Positions 1 to 8,840 are shown, counted from the first letter of the stretch. The stretch: 33,143 nucleotides of DNA from Candidatus Saccharimonadota bacterium (GCA_028288965.1 JAQGHD010000004.1:1-33143); one strand, 5' to 3'. Notes: generated by a model not told the origin, from the sequence alone. Translations and numbers: made by a program.

Positions 1-1
1 A

Positions 2-1174
2 AACCGCACTTCACCGTCGACCGCTACCACGCAATATCATTACCTCTCTGCGGCGTCAATTTCTGTCCCCTCCTCTACTGAGGGTAACCGCCAGATTCAA
101 ATGCCCGTAGCCGGTACCTTGCGGAACCTCTCTTTTACGATCGACACTCCACCTGGCACTGGAGCAAACTGGATTATCGCGGTTCGTAAGAATGGCGTGA
201 CCACCGCGTTGTCTGTCACCATCCAAGACGCAGAAGTAACAAAAATCGACACGACGCACTCCGTAACGTTCATGCCAAACGACCTGATTGCTCTGAGAAT
301 TACGCCTAGCTCCGGCACTGTGCCCGCGGCGTTCACCCTTCACTCGTGGGACATCGAGTGCAACGCGCCCGGACAGATCATTGTTGGCGGTAACAGCAAC
401 AACCCCAGCACGGCGGCCGCCAACTTCACCGTGATGCAGGGTGGTAACCCCATCACCTGGACCGGAACCGAATCCAACGTGCAGATCGTCTGCCCAACGG
501 CTGGGACACTCACCAATCTATTTGCCCGTCTGAATCTCGCCACTGGCGCCGGGTCGAGCTACACCGTTATTGTCCGTAAAGGCGGCGACACGGTACTCAG
601 CACGATCATCGCTGATCCAGCCACTTCCAACTCAAACACAACAAATAGTGTGGCGGTGGTAGCGGGAGACCTTTTATCGATCAAGGTCCTACCCTCTGCC
701 TCCCCAGCGCCCACCGCCCGCAGTATTTGGTGGGGGCTACTATTTACCCCCACGGTTGATGGCGAGAGCTTTTTTGGCTTTGGCAACTCGGCCGTCCCCT
801 CCACCACTGCCACCAACTTTGAGCAAGGGTTTTATGCGGGAGCCAATGCCTGGAACGCGACCGAATCCGCCGTTACCGGTTACATTGGTCCGCAAACCCT
901 CAAAAAGTTGTATGTCTCGCTGGTCACGGCTCCCAGCGCCGGAACATCACGGACGTTCACGGTGCGGAAGAACTCCGCAGATACAGCTCTTGCCGGAGTC
1001 GTGTCCGGTACTGGTACCACCGGCAACATAGCCAGTGACGTGACGTTCGCCCGGACTGACACGTACGATATTTCTTCTTTTCGAACCGGTGCCGCCGTGG
1101 CTCCCACCGGCGGCGTCCACATTGGTGTCCTGGTCTACAGTGCTCCCGCCCCCCGCCGAGTGATCATTACCTGA
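2..1174 (+). CDS. Surface/structural repeat protein, partial (5' end off the left edge); three divergent ~120-aa repeats
   Basis: The frame is open from base 2 (NRTSPSTATTQYHYLSAASISVPSSTEGNRQIQMPVAGTL...), so ATG 101 is internal. Repeats align: 'PSTATTQYHY..', 'NPSTAAANFTVMQGG..WTGTESNVQI..AGTLTNL', 'VPSTTATNFEQGFYAG..WNATESAV..QTLKKL', each followed by a VRK[NG]..T.L segment. Confidence 0.8.
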   Translation, partial: NRTSPSTATTQYHYLSAASISVPSSTEGNRQIQMPVAGTLRNLSFTIDTPPGTGANWIIAVRKNGVTTALSVTIQDAEVTKIDTTHSVTFMPNDLIALRITPSSGTVPAAFTLHSWDIECNAPGQIIVGGNSNNPSTAAANFTVMQGGNPITWTGTESNVQIVCPTAGTLTNLFARLNLATGAGSSYTVIVRKGGDTVLSTIIADPATSNSNTTNSVAVVAGDLLSIKVLPSASPAPTARSIWWGLLFTPTVDGESFFGFGNSAVPSTTATNFEQGFYAGANAWNATESAVTGYIGPQTLKKLYVSLVTAPSAGTSRTFTVRKNSADTALAGVVSGTGTTGNIASDVTFARTDTYDISSFRTGAAVAPTGGVHIGVLVYSAPAPRRVIIT

Positions 1175-1177
1175 TAC

Positions 1178-1639
1178 CTACATTTTAGTTTTTGGCACTG
1201 CTTTAAAGTTATTTTCGACTTCTTCAAGAGTATCCATCATATAGGTCACATCCTCAACGGTACTGATTATATAAATAATTTCTTGCTGTAGGTTTAGCAC
1301 TGGAGTGTTGGTTAGGCGCCACCAACGTTCCACGGTGGTAGAGTCTTTGGCAGATGGCACCTGGAGATTGTACCGCTGCAGGGCAAGAGCATGGGCAGTC
1401 TTGGTGCGTAAAACTTGTTTTAATGAATACGCCAAGTTTTTACCTTCTGGATGTTCCACCGTATGAGCATTTTCCGGAAAAATGTCGAACAAATTGCGAT
1501 TTAATATTTGCTGGGGCGTGGTGTGTGTAGCTTTGCAGTAACTAGCTGTAGCGGCGAGAATAACAAACCCGGGCGACAGTAGCACATGACAAGCCGGTAA
1601 AGATTCAAAAACCGTCTTATAATTTGGGGCTGGAATCAT
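1178..1639 (-). CDS. Stand-alone PAS domain protein
   Basis: 153 aa; PAS-like 'VFESLPACHVLLSPGFVILAATASYCKATHTTPQQILNRNLFDIFPEN...RWWRLTNTPVLN'; no kinase domain follows. GGAG upstream of the ATG. Confidence 0.75.
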   Translation of the reverse strand: MIPAPNYKTVFESLPACHVLLSPGFVILAATASYCKATHTTPQQILNRNLFDIFPENAHTVEHPEGKNLAYSLKQVLRTKTAHALALQRYNLQVPSAKDSTTVERWWRLTNTPVLNLQQEIIYIISTVEDVTYMMDTLEEVENNFKAVPKTKM

Positions 1640-1810
1640 AAGCTACTCCACCATTCTTATATTTCTAGTCTATAGCCGATTTGGCCTATTGAATAGCGTT
1701 TATCGCATCGTAACTCGTTTATTTTTAGTGCTCCTGCCACACCCAGACTGTTATTATAAGAGCACCGTAATTACCGCAATTGCTTAAGCATCCGTCCATG
1801 TTACTCATGC

Positions 1811-1838
1811 TTGCATAAGGGCTGATTTGGATTATGAT
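1811..1838 (+). promoter_or_regulatory. Sigma70-like promoter TTGCAT-16-TATGAT
   Basis: TTGCAT 1811-1816, TATGAT 1833-1838, followed by AAGGAG and ATG 1860. Confidence 0.55.
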
Positions 1839-1859
1839 TATCTTAATAAGGAGAGATGT

Positions 1860-2852
1860 ATGACAGAGCTGCTCGAAACCTTGCATAGTCCGGCCCAAAA
1901 GACTGCCGAGACCTGGCACCAAACCGTTGACGCATTAAATAGTGATCCGGACAAACACATTGTTCGGCCTGAAGGTAGCACAACCTATGTTTCTACAGCT
2001 GCTGTTCGGCCTCTAGAGGTCTTACCGGCAATGGTGGGCACCGATAAACAGCATGAGATTTATAATCAAACATACGCCTTGGCAACCCGATACACAAGCA
2101 GATCAGATGATCTGCTTCCCGATTCGCTTATACGTTTTAAGAAACGGGTGAATCAACCAGGTAATCCCATACTACTCATCGTTAATGGCAACTATGCTAA
2201 CCCGTTGTTACAAATTCGCCCCGAAATGAATGAACTGATAACGTTGGACGGCTTAAACCCTATTGATGATACAGCCAACTATCTCCCCACCATTTTACAA
2301 GCCCTGGAATTAAGTAGCCAAGCTAGACGGCAACTCCGTTCTGAAAAGACCAAAAGAGAGCTTGGATTAGCAGCCAAAATCGGAGCCGGCACTATGGCAG
2401 CAGTCATTGTATTTGGCGGGATTGATAAGGGATTTCGCGGCCTGCAACATGCTTTCCATACAGTCAGTGTTCACAAAGCCCAAAATCGGCAGCGCGATGA
2501 TGCATTGCGAAGTGCATTTGATGCTAGAGGTATTAATCTTAAGGTCCCGGCACTAGCTCGTGATACAGTCAGTTTTATTGCTGCTGATAAAGCCTTGTTC
2601 GGCCAACCATTACCCAAGCCATCCGGTCATGATACTTTGGCTCATCCCCGAAAATTCTCGATTAACGATACGTGTGTCACGCTTACAACTATTAGTGCCG
2701 GCCAAAGCGCCAAATTAGAAACTGATGGCAATCCGGATGAACTGATTGCTGTAGTTGGCGGTGATGGCAACCTGCAGGTTTGCCAGCCTGACTATAATAC
2801 TCAACGCTCTCGGCACGTCTTGCTCCAGGTCATAAATAAGATCCCGGGTTAA
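1860..2852 (+). CDS. Hypothetical protein with one predicted TM segment
   Basis: The ORF track starts at 1827, but that start lies inside the promoter; ATG 1860 (MTELLETLHS) has an AAGGAG Shine-Dalgarno. Hydrophobic 'GAGTMAAVIVFGG'. Confidence 0.75.
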   Translation: MTELLETLHSPAQKTAETWHQTVDALNSDPDKHIVRPEGSTTYVSTAAVRPLEVLPAMVGTDKQHEIYNQTYALATRYTSRSDDLLPDSLIRFKKRVNQPGNPILLIVNGNYANPLLQIRPEMNELITLDGLNPIDDTANYLPTILQALELSSQARRQLRSEKTKRELGLAAKIGAGTMAAVIVFGGIDKGFRGLQHAFHTVSVHKAQNRQRDDALRSAFDARGINLKVPALARDTVSFIAADKALFGQPLPKPSGHDTLAHPRKFSINDTCVTLTTISAGQSAKLETDGNPDELIAVVGGDGNLQVCQPDYNTQRSRHVLLQVINKIPG

Positions 2853-2853
2853 A

Positions 2854-3549
2854 TTATTCCCCTGGTTGTTGTAGGCTTGGTATTATTCCTAAGGCTAGAA
2901 TCAGGGCATACAAAACTGCAAAACCGCACATCACGCTTGGGATGCCGGATATCGTTTGGGGATTCACAGCGTTTACAATGCCAGTAGGCAATAAAAAGCT
3001 CAGATAGCCGCAGACCTGCAAGACCAGCGCTTCCCTAGTCCGCTGGTTGGACGAGATGCTAAAGTAAAGGCCCAGTCCAATACCCACAATTACCCAAAAG
3101 TAATAATAAGCAAAGTATAGTCCGCCAATTGGGTGTATCAGTTGAAAAATAGCGTAGTTTCCGGCACAGATATGACCAGCAAAAGCTGAGGTATGAAACC
3201 CAAAAACTACAGCAAAACCCAGTCCGCAGGCATAGGCCAACCACACTAAAGCAGTGGTTTTACGCTTGGCTATGGCATATACCGCGTGCAGCGCTAGCGG
3301 CGGTAGCAACGTTATAGCTATGTAGCCCAGGCGTGAATACACCAAGGCACTGGCTGACGAACGCCCACAAACGTTATACTCAGCAAACTGAAACACTGCC
3401 AGTAACAGCAACATACTGGTGGCCAAACGAACCAACGTCGTCATCCTGTAACGGATAACCGTATAGGCGGCCAAGCCGATTTCAATCACAAGAGTCGCTA
3501 GCATCACCGGTGGCGAGAAGCAATACAGCTTATTTGTTTGCTTGAACAT
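2854..3549 (-). CDS. Polytopic membrane protein, resembling the 7TM sensor region of histidine kinases but without a kinase
   Basis: 231 aa, about 7 hydrophobic segments. Confidence 0.65.
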   Translation of the reverse strand: MFKQTNKLYCFSPPVMLATLVIEIGLAAYTVIRYRMTTLVRLATSMLLLLAVFQFAEYNVCGRSSASALVYSRLGYIAITLLPPLALHAVYAIAKRKTTALVWLAYACGLGFAVVFGFHTSAFAGHICAGNYAIFQLIHPIGGLYFAYYYFWVIVGIGLGLYFSISSNQRTREALVLQVCGYLSFLLPTGIVNAVNPQTISGIPSVMCGFAVLYALILALGIIPSLQQPGE

Positions 3550-3663
3550 TGTTCATAGCTTAACTGCTTATGGCTAGGATAGCTACTTTGAGCCTGCGTC
3601 GCCTACTTCGGCTTTGCGTTTTTTGAAGCATGTTAAACTGAAGAGGCTAGATAAGGAGACATT

Positions 3664-4026
3664 ATGAAGCTTAAAGGTGTAATGCTGGGAACCGAAAATT
3701 CAAAACAATTGGGTGAATTTTACACAAAAATCCTGGGCAAACCAGGCTGGCAACAAAATGATTGGTACGGCTGGGACGTTGATGGTGGCAGCCTCATGAT
3801 CGGCTCACACAGCGAAGTCAAAGGCAGTAACGACATGCCAGGGCGAATTATGATAACTTTTGAAACTAAAGACGTCCAAAAAGAATTTGACCGCATCCAA
3901 TCCTTGGGCGCCAAAGTAGTGGCTAAGCCGTATCAACCAAATAAAGACAATAGCGATATGTGGCTGGCAACTTTTGCCGACCCCGACGGCAATTACTTCC
4001 AACTTACCCCACCCTGGAAAGAGTAA
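3664..4026 (+). CDS. VOC (glyoxalase/bleomycin-resistance) superfamily protein
   Basis: 120 aa; 'KLKGVMLGTENSKQLGEFYTKILGKPGW...ATFADPDGNYFQLTPPW'; AAGGAG upstream. Confidence 0.88.
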   Translation: MKLKGVMLGTENSKQLGEFYTKILGKPGWQQNDWYGWDVDGGSLMIGSHSEVKGSNDMPGRIMITFETKDVQKEFDRIQSLGAKVVAKPYQPNKDNSDMWLATFADPDGNYFQLTPPWKE

Positions 4027-4040
4027 TCAGTCAGCAGTAC

Positions 4041-4700
4041 CTATGATCGCCTAGCGGCCAGGCGGCTTTTGCTCATATAAATGCCAAACACAATCAGCCA
4101 CGTGGTTTGTGGATAGGCCACGAGCCGCTCCATGCCCCCAATACCCAAGCCAAGATAGGTATGGTTAGCAAACAGCGCGAGTGCCACTAACGAAAGCAGA
4201 CCTGACAATATGGTATAGGCTCTTAATGCCCTCGGCAGATCTAACGCATAACCAAGAATGACCATGCCCAAGTTGCCGATTAAAAACGGCAGCGCGGCAC
4301 CAACTAAATGAAAGGCCACTATGGTGTTTTCGGCAAAGATTCCTACTAATAACGTGCCCAGACCGGCCAACCCCATAAAGCTAAACCCGGTGCCACTGCC
4401 AACACTCTCTCTAAATTCTTGAAATATCAAGACGGCTCCGAGCACCATGGTTATCCCTAAAATAATGAATGAGGCGTTCATGAAGGCATGGAGCGGCGAG
4501 CAAACCACACGGCCAGAGTAGACACCACAGGCCGTATTACCGAGATCGCTAATTGTATTATGAAAAATGCTGTAGGGCTGTTTCCAGGCCAGGGCTACTA
4601 CAATTTGAACAATGTAATACTGGATGCTAACTACCCAAAAAGCCGGACCAACAAATGGAAAGCGATTGTTAAACGTCCGAGCGGTCTTAAACGGTTTCAT
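4041..4700 (-). CDS. DUF998 family membrane protein
   Basis: Multi-TM; 'YSIFHNTISDLGNTACG...SPLHAFMNASFIILG' typical of DUF998. ATG 4700 preferred over TTG 4727 because a perfect TATAAT (4708-4713) sits between them. Confidence 0.75.
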   Translation of the reverse strand: MKPFKTARTFNNRFPFVGPAFWVVSIQYYIVQIVVALAWKQPYSIFHNTISDLGNTACGVYSGRVVCSPLHAFMNASFIILGITMVLGAVLIFQEFRESVGSGTGFSFMGLAGLGTLLVGIFAENTIVAFHLVGAALPFLIGNLGMVILGYALDLPRALRAYTILSGLLSLVALALFANHTYLGLGIGGMERLVAYPQTTWLIVFGIYMSKSRLAARRS

Positions 4701-4742
4701 TACATGGATTATATGTCTTTTCCGCAATCGGCGGGCACGAAT

Positions 4743-5231
4743 CTAGGTTTGGTCGCGAGCTTTTTCTAGATCGGCAATAACAATTTTTTTCATTTGCAGC
4801 ATGGCCTTCATGGCTCGATCAGCTTTTGCCGGATCAGGATCCGATAAAATTTCGCCCATAGCCGTTGGCACAATTTGCCAAGACAAACCAAATTTATCCT
4901 TGAGCCAACCGCACTGACTTTCTTGGCCACCATCGGCCGTCAGTTTGTTCCAGTATTCGTCTACCTCTTCTTGAGATTCGCAGTTCACCACAAAAGAAAC
5001 AGATTCGTTAAACGTAAAGTTTGGGCCGCCGTTAAGGGCAGTAAATGACACGCCGTCCAACTCAAAAGCCACAGTCATAACGGTTCCTTCCGATTTGCCT
5101 GAAACTTCCTCGGCGGACTGGGGATATTGAGTGGTATTGGTAATTTTGGAGTTCTTAAAAATTGAGGTGTACAGCTTAGCGGCTGCTTCTGCTTGGGTGT
5201 CAAACCATAAAAACGGACTTATTTTTTGCAT
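4743..5231 (-). CDS. PhnB/VOC family protein (3-demethylubiquinone-9 3-methyltransferase-like)
   Basis: 'MQKISPFLWFDTQAEAAAKLYTSIFKNSKI...LNGGPNFTFNESVSFVVNCESQEEVDEYWNKL'; AAGGAG upstream. Confidence 0.9.
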   Translation of the reverse strand: MQKISPFLWFDTQAEAAAKLYTSIFKNSKITNTTQYPQSAEEVSGKSEGTVMTVAFELDGVSFTALNGGPNFTFNESVSFVVNCESQEEVDEYWNKLTADGGQESQCGWLKDKFGLSWQIVPTAMGEILSDPDPAKADRAMKAMLQMKKIVIADLEKARDQT

Positions 5232-5313
5232 GTATAATCTCCTTAATTGTCCTACCAGTGTAATATGTTCACGGAGTTTTGAGTAGTTTCAACAGGCCTC
5301 TGTGTATAAGTAA

Positions 5314-5343
5314 TTGTGAAATTATTACACGCCTAGGTATACT
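5314..5343 (+). promoter_or_regulatory. Promoter TTGTGA-18-TATACT upstream of the 5376 CDS
   Basis: TTGTGA 5314-5319; TATACT 5338-5343. Confidence 0.5.
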
Positions 5344-5375
5344 TATGCTTAAAGCTAATATAAGGACAATAAAAA

Positions 5376-5963
5376 ATGGTTCGAACTGTAAAAAAATCTA
5401 AACCAGCTACTGGCTGGCAAAAGTTTGTTAATGCCTTAAACCCCGACACATCATCAAAGCGCATGCTTGGCGTAGTCTTAATCTTTGCCGTCCTTGGTGG
5501 CAGCTATTTTGTTTACGGCAGTTATGCTCAAAGCATTAAAAGTGTGGCTTACGTATCAGCCATAGACGCCGTGCAACAACCAGCCACGGTAGTGGCTAAA
5601 TCCCCTGGATCAAAAAACAGCAAAAATGTGTGGAACTTGGGACCAACTGGAAGTATCATGGCCAACATAACTTTGCCATATCTTAATGACAGTGCACCGT
5701 TTCAGATTTGTGCAACGCTTAAGGCAGCCCAGGCGGGCACAGTAAACATTTCATTGGCAGCCGTCAGCAAAGGCGGCGAATTCCCTGTGGCCGTAGATGC
5801 CACAAACGTCTATAAAAAATACTGTGCGCCTATGACCTATCTTAGTGGCTATACCAGTTCTCTCTACGAGCCAGGTGTCGTTAACAAAACAAATGGCAAT
5901 GTGTACGTTGACTCAATCTCGTTCGTCTACAATTCCAAATACATTTCATATGGCACATACTAA
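5376..5963 (+). CDS. Secreted/anchored hypothetical protein
   Basis: 195 aa; basic N-terminus then one TM 'RMLGVVLIFAVLGGSYFVYGSYA', extracellular-type C-terminal domain. Confidence 0.7.
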   Translation: MVRTVKKSKPATGWQKFVNALNPDTSSKRMLGVVLIFAVLGGSYFVYGSYAQSIKSVAYVSAIDAVQQPATVVAKSPGSKNSKNVWNLGPTGSIMANITLPYLNDSAPFQICATLKAAQAGTVNISLAAVSKGGEFPVAVDATNVYKKYCAPMTYLSGYTSSLYEPGVVNKTNGNVYVDSISFVYNSKYISYGTY

Positions 5964-5983
5964 CCTGTAGTTTGGTCACTTAA

Positions 5984-7201
5984 GTGGTAAGCCAGAGGGT
6001 CAAAACAGCTCCGCAGCGCGAGTTTGTTCCCATAAGCATTGGCATTGGAGTACTGGTAGCGTGCTTGCTGCGGCTCCCCTCAACAGACCGTAGCCTATTT
6101 TGGCGAGAGTTCGTTCTGCTGGGCACCGGTGAAATTAGTTTGGTCTACTATTTGTTACAGCCTAGAGCTGTGCATTTATCTAAGAAACTTAGTCTGCTGC
6201 TACTGGCACTCTTAGGCCTGAGTACCTATAGCTTATTGCAAACTCGGCCGCTGCGAGCCGGACTACTGGGCACACCGCTGATTCATCCTGGATTATTTTC
6301 TTTGTACGCTTCGGTATTAATTGGATTTGTGTTTGCAGCACATAGAAAAGCCCTGGGGTTCTGGAAAGCAGCTTACTGGGTGATCTTGGCATTTAGCTTG
6401 GTGAATTTATTGTATTGGCTAACTCACGGCGTGAGTAATCGGCTTGGCCTGGTTGGGATCCAAATAAACTATAGCGCCCTTATATTTGTCTTAGGCATAG
6501 TTATTGGGAGTTGGCTGTATGCCCATGCATATATAACCACTTGGCAGGCTCTGGCGGCCCAATGTTTACTGCTTGTATCCGTAGCCTTAACCCAATCTCG
6601 GGTAGAAATTGTTTTAGCATTGTTAGTCAGCGGCTGGTTTGCTTGCGACTTGTTGTTGCAAAAGTTTAGTAAAACCCAGGCGTGGCTCGTGCTAGGCGTT
6701 ATTGGCTTTGTTCTGGTCATGGGACTTAGTTTTATACCTAGGGTGTCGAGTGGTAGCTACTTTGGCACAAGCGTAACGTATCGGCGGGACCTGGTGCGGG
6801 CTGCATTGCCGACCCATACATCTGGTTGGATACTGGGCTCCGGCATTACCAGTCTGGAAACTAATATTGCTACCCGTGGCTGGCAATATCCGGAACTGCG
6901 CAAAGACCTGCAAACCGGTTGGCACTTTGAAAGTAGCCATAATTACGTGGTTGATCTTATAGTTGAGCGAGGGCTTATTGTGCTGGGCCTTTATCTAGCG
7001 CTCACCTATCTGGCGCTTCAATCCGCCTGGCAGCAAAAAGAGGCCAGCGCAAAATTACTAGGCGTACTGCTAAGTTGCCTGCTGGTGTTCTTGCTGTTTG
7101 ATAACATCAATATTCAAACCGAATTACTCTACTGGGTCCTAGTTATCGGCCTGCTAAGCCCCTACCCACACAGTAGGACCATGGCAGCCAAAAAAGCTTA
7201 G
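5984..7201 (+). CDS. O-antigen ligase/polymerase-like (Wzy/WaaL) membrane protein
   Basis: 405 aa, about 10 TM segments, large loop with 'GSGITSLETN...GWHFESSHNYVVDLIVERGLIVLGLYLAL' (H-N in the ligase loop). GTG start. Confidence 0.72.
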   Translation: MVSQRVKTAPQREFVPISIGIGVLVACLLRLPSTDRSLFWREFVLLGTGEISLVYYLLQPRAVHLSKKLSLLLLALLGLSTYSLLQTRPLRAGLLGTPLIHPGLFSLYASVLIGFVFAAHRKALGFWKAAYWVILAFSLVNLLYWLTHGVSNRLGLVGIQINYSALIFVLGIVIGSWLYAHAYITTWQALAAQCLLLVSVALTQSRVEIVLALLVSGWFACDLLLQKFSKTQAWLVLGVIGFVLVMGLSFIPRVSSGSYFGTSVTYRRDLVRAALPTHTSGWILGSGITSLETNIATRGWQYPELRKDLQTGWHFESSHNYVVDLIVERGLIVLGLYLALTYLALQSAWQQKEASAKLLGVLLSCLLVFLLFDNINIQTELLYWVLVIGLLSPYPHSRTMAAKKA

Positions 7202-7409
7202 GTACCGTAACGTATCAAGATATTGCCGTTCTTGAACTCTTTTGTATTTAGCCGCGTTAACTTCAGTTGCTGATGTAGGCCGGTGAATAAAGAGGTGCCG
7301 TGGCCAATGGCAAAACGCGGGTATTTTGCCAGTCGGCACTTGTAAGGGTGTATGACACAACTACTTTGGGGCTATCGTTCATCAGCTTGGCACTTAATTG
7401 TTGCGTAAG
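7198..7409 (-). pseudogene. Degraded dihydrofolate reductase-family (RibD C-terminal-like) pseudogene
   Basis: Minus-strand frame A (from 7409): LTQQLSAKLMNDSPKVVVSYTLTSADWQNTRVL...; frame B ending at TAA 7198: FAIGHGTSLFTGLHQQLKLTRLNTKEFKNGNILIRYGT*. The two match the family's PKyVvS.TLt..dWqNttvL block and its GkG.pLF.GL...LkL...F.nG..llrY C-terminus, but lie in different frames with the middle missing. Confidence 0.75.
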
Positions 7410-7419
7410 TTACTACTAC

Positions 7420-8109
7420 TTAGTTAACCGAGACGTTTATATCATTTCGAGCCGAAGCACTAGCTGATCCGGAGTAAACATCGCCAACTACCGTGTTATG
7501 GCTGGCGGTGACGTCACCGGAGCGCACGTTTTGGTTATTGCTGGCGTGAATAGAAACATCTGTATCAGTTATTGTTACGTGTCGATTACTCCTATCCATA
7601 CCGTAATTGCTGGAGTAGTTGTTTGAGTTGGAGTTTTGGTAGCTAGTCATATAGTTATTGGATCCGTAATTTTTGTGACTGGTGTACGTCTTTTTGCTGG
7701 ATTGCTGGTACTGGCTAGAACCATACGACTTGTTCTGCTTATTACTGTATGAGGTTTTTCGATCAGGCCTGTCTTTGCAATCATCCTTTTGCTGTTTTGG
7801 CATATGATACTGCGAATAATGTTGGCTGGCCCAGACAGCATAATTATTGCTGTAATTTTTATTGTGAGAGTTATTCCCATAGTTATTTGATTTATGAGAG
7901 TTGCTTGAGGTAATAATGTTTGTTGAGTCCGGGCCCGTCAGGTAAATGCTGGCATTATTCATGCTCCAGCCGGAACTCCTAATAATATTAGTCGATCCCG
8001 GTCCAGTGATATTTATGCTGGCGGCCGACGCCATACCTCCACTGGCTAGCGTTAAGATAGCAGCTGCGCTACTGCCAATTATGCTTGCTCGAATAATGCT
8101 TTTTTTCAT
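7420..8109 (-). CDS. Secreted Asn/Ser/Tyr-rich surface protein with TGP.STNII repeats
   Basis: Signal peptide 'MKKSIIRASIIGSSAAAILTLASGGMASAA'; repeats ASINITGPGSTNIIRSS / ASIYLTGPDSTNIITSS; C-terminal 'SNNQNVRSGDVTASHNTVVGDVYSGSASASARNDINVSVN'. Strong SD. Confidence 0.8.
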   Translation of the reverse strand: MKKSIIRASIIGSSAAAILTLASGGMASAASINITGPGSTNIIRSSGWSMNNASIYLTGPDSTNIITSSNSHKSNNYGNNSHNKNYSNNYAVWASQHYSQYHMPKQQKDDCKDRPDRKTSYSNKQNKSYGSSQYQQSSKKTYTSHKNYGSNNYMTSYQNSNSNNYSSNYGMDRSNRHVTITDTDVSIHASNNQNVRSGDVTASHNTVVGDVYSGSASASARNDINVSVN

Positions 8110-8182
8110 GATAATTGCCCTCCCTTACATTACATAGTTTCCCCTTCCAGTTCTTTTACTGTAAAACAACGGTTTTCACGTC

Positions 8183-8202
8183 GCTAGGAGAATTTTCCTA
8201 GC
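8183..8202. repeat. 20-bp near-perfect palindrome GCTAGGAGAATTTTCCTAGC in a divergent intergenic region
   Basis: 9 of 10 pairs complementary; also TTTTAC-T-GTAAAA at 8154-8166. Confidence 0.7.
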
Positions 8203-8278
8203 CACGCTATCTGTGGACAATCTGTTAAAGCTGGGTGTTAGAGTTTAGTGATAGCTGTGATCTTGTTATACTGCCTAT

Positions 8279-8830
8279 ATGGATGGGTCAGTCACATTAA
8301 AGCTAGACGACTATCTAACAGCACTCGGTGAGCTCTTAAAGGCGGCCACGGGCGAAAAAAAGTTCTTTCGAGCCATAGTCAACGCCCCGTTTGAAAATAA
8401 GTTGGCCTCCGCCAATTTAAGCCTAGGCATTGTGGTTTTTTTGTTGGTCAATAAGCACGACCAAACCATAGATAGGATTGCGCTGTCTGATACCGAACCC
8501 GCCCAGAACGCCGTTACTATTTCCGAAAAACGCTTCGAAGAAATTAAGATCCCCTTGCAGCATAAGTCTAATAGTATTACCGAAGCCATTGCCTCAGGCA
8601 AACCACAAATAACGGCCGACTGGAAGTATTTGTTCATACCAGAGATGAGCCCGCAAGCTGCTCGTTTTAATCAAGCCAATGCTGGTATCGGTTATAGCGT
8701 AGTGTACCCCTTGCAGGCGCGGAATGGCGGCGCACTGATTTTTAGTTATTATCAGGAACCGACTAAGATTACCGCTAAGCACTGGGAATTTATGAAAAAC
8801 TACAGCCAACTGGTTAGTAGCCTGCTTTAG
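8279..8830 (+). CDS. GAF-like domain protein
   Basis: 183 aa; alpha/beta pattern '..IDRIALSDTE...ITEAIASGKPQITADWKYLFIP...IGYSVVYPLQARNGGALIFSYYQEP'. Extended -10 TGTTATACT ends 6 nt before the ATG. Confidence 0.55.
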   Translation: MDGSVTLKLDDYLTALGELLKAATGEKKFFRAIVNAPFENKLASANLSLGIVVFLLVNKHDQTIDRIALSDTEPAQNAVTISEKRFEEIKIPLQHKSNSITEAIASGKPQITADWKYLFIPEMSPQAARFNQANAGIGYSVVYPLQARNGGALIFSYYQEPTKITAKHWEFMKNYSQLVSSLL

Positions 8831-8840
8831 TATCACTCTA

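Noticed and set aside
7154-7360. 68-aa minus-strand ORF
   Set aside because: Wrong frame across the DHFR-family pseudogene and it runs into the O-antigen-ligase-like CDS; the two other frames hold the recognisable protein fragments.
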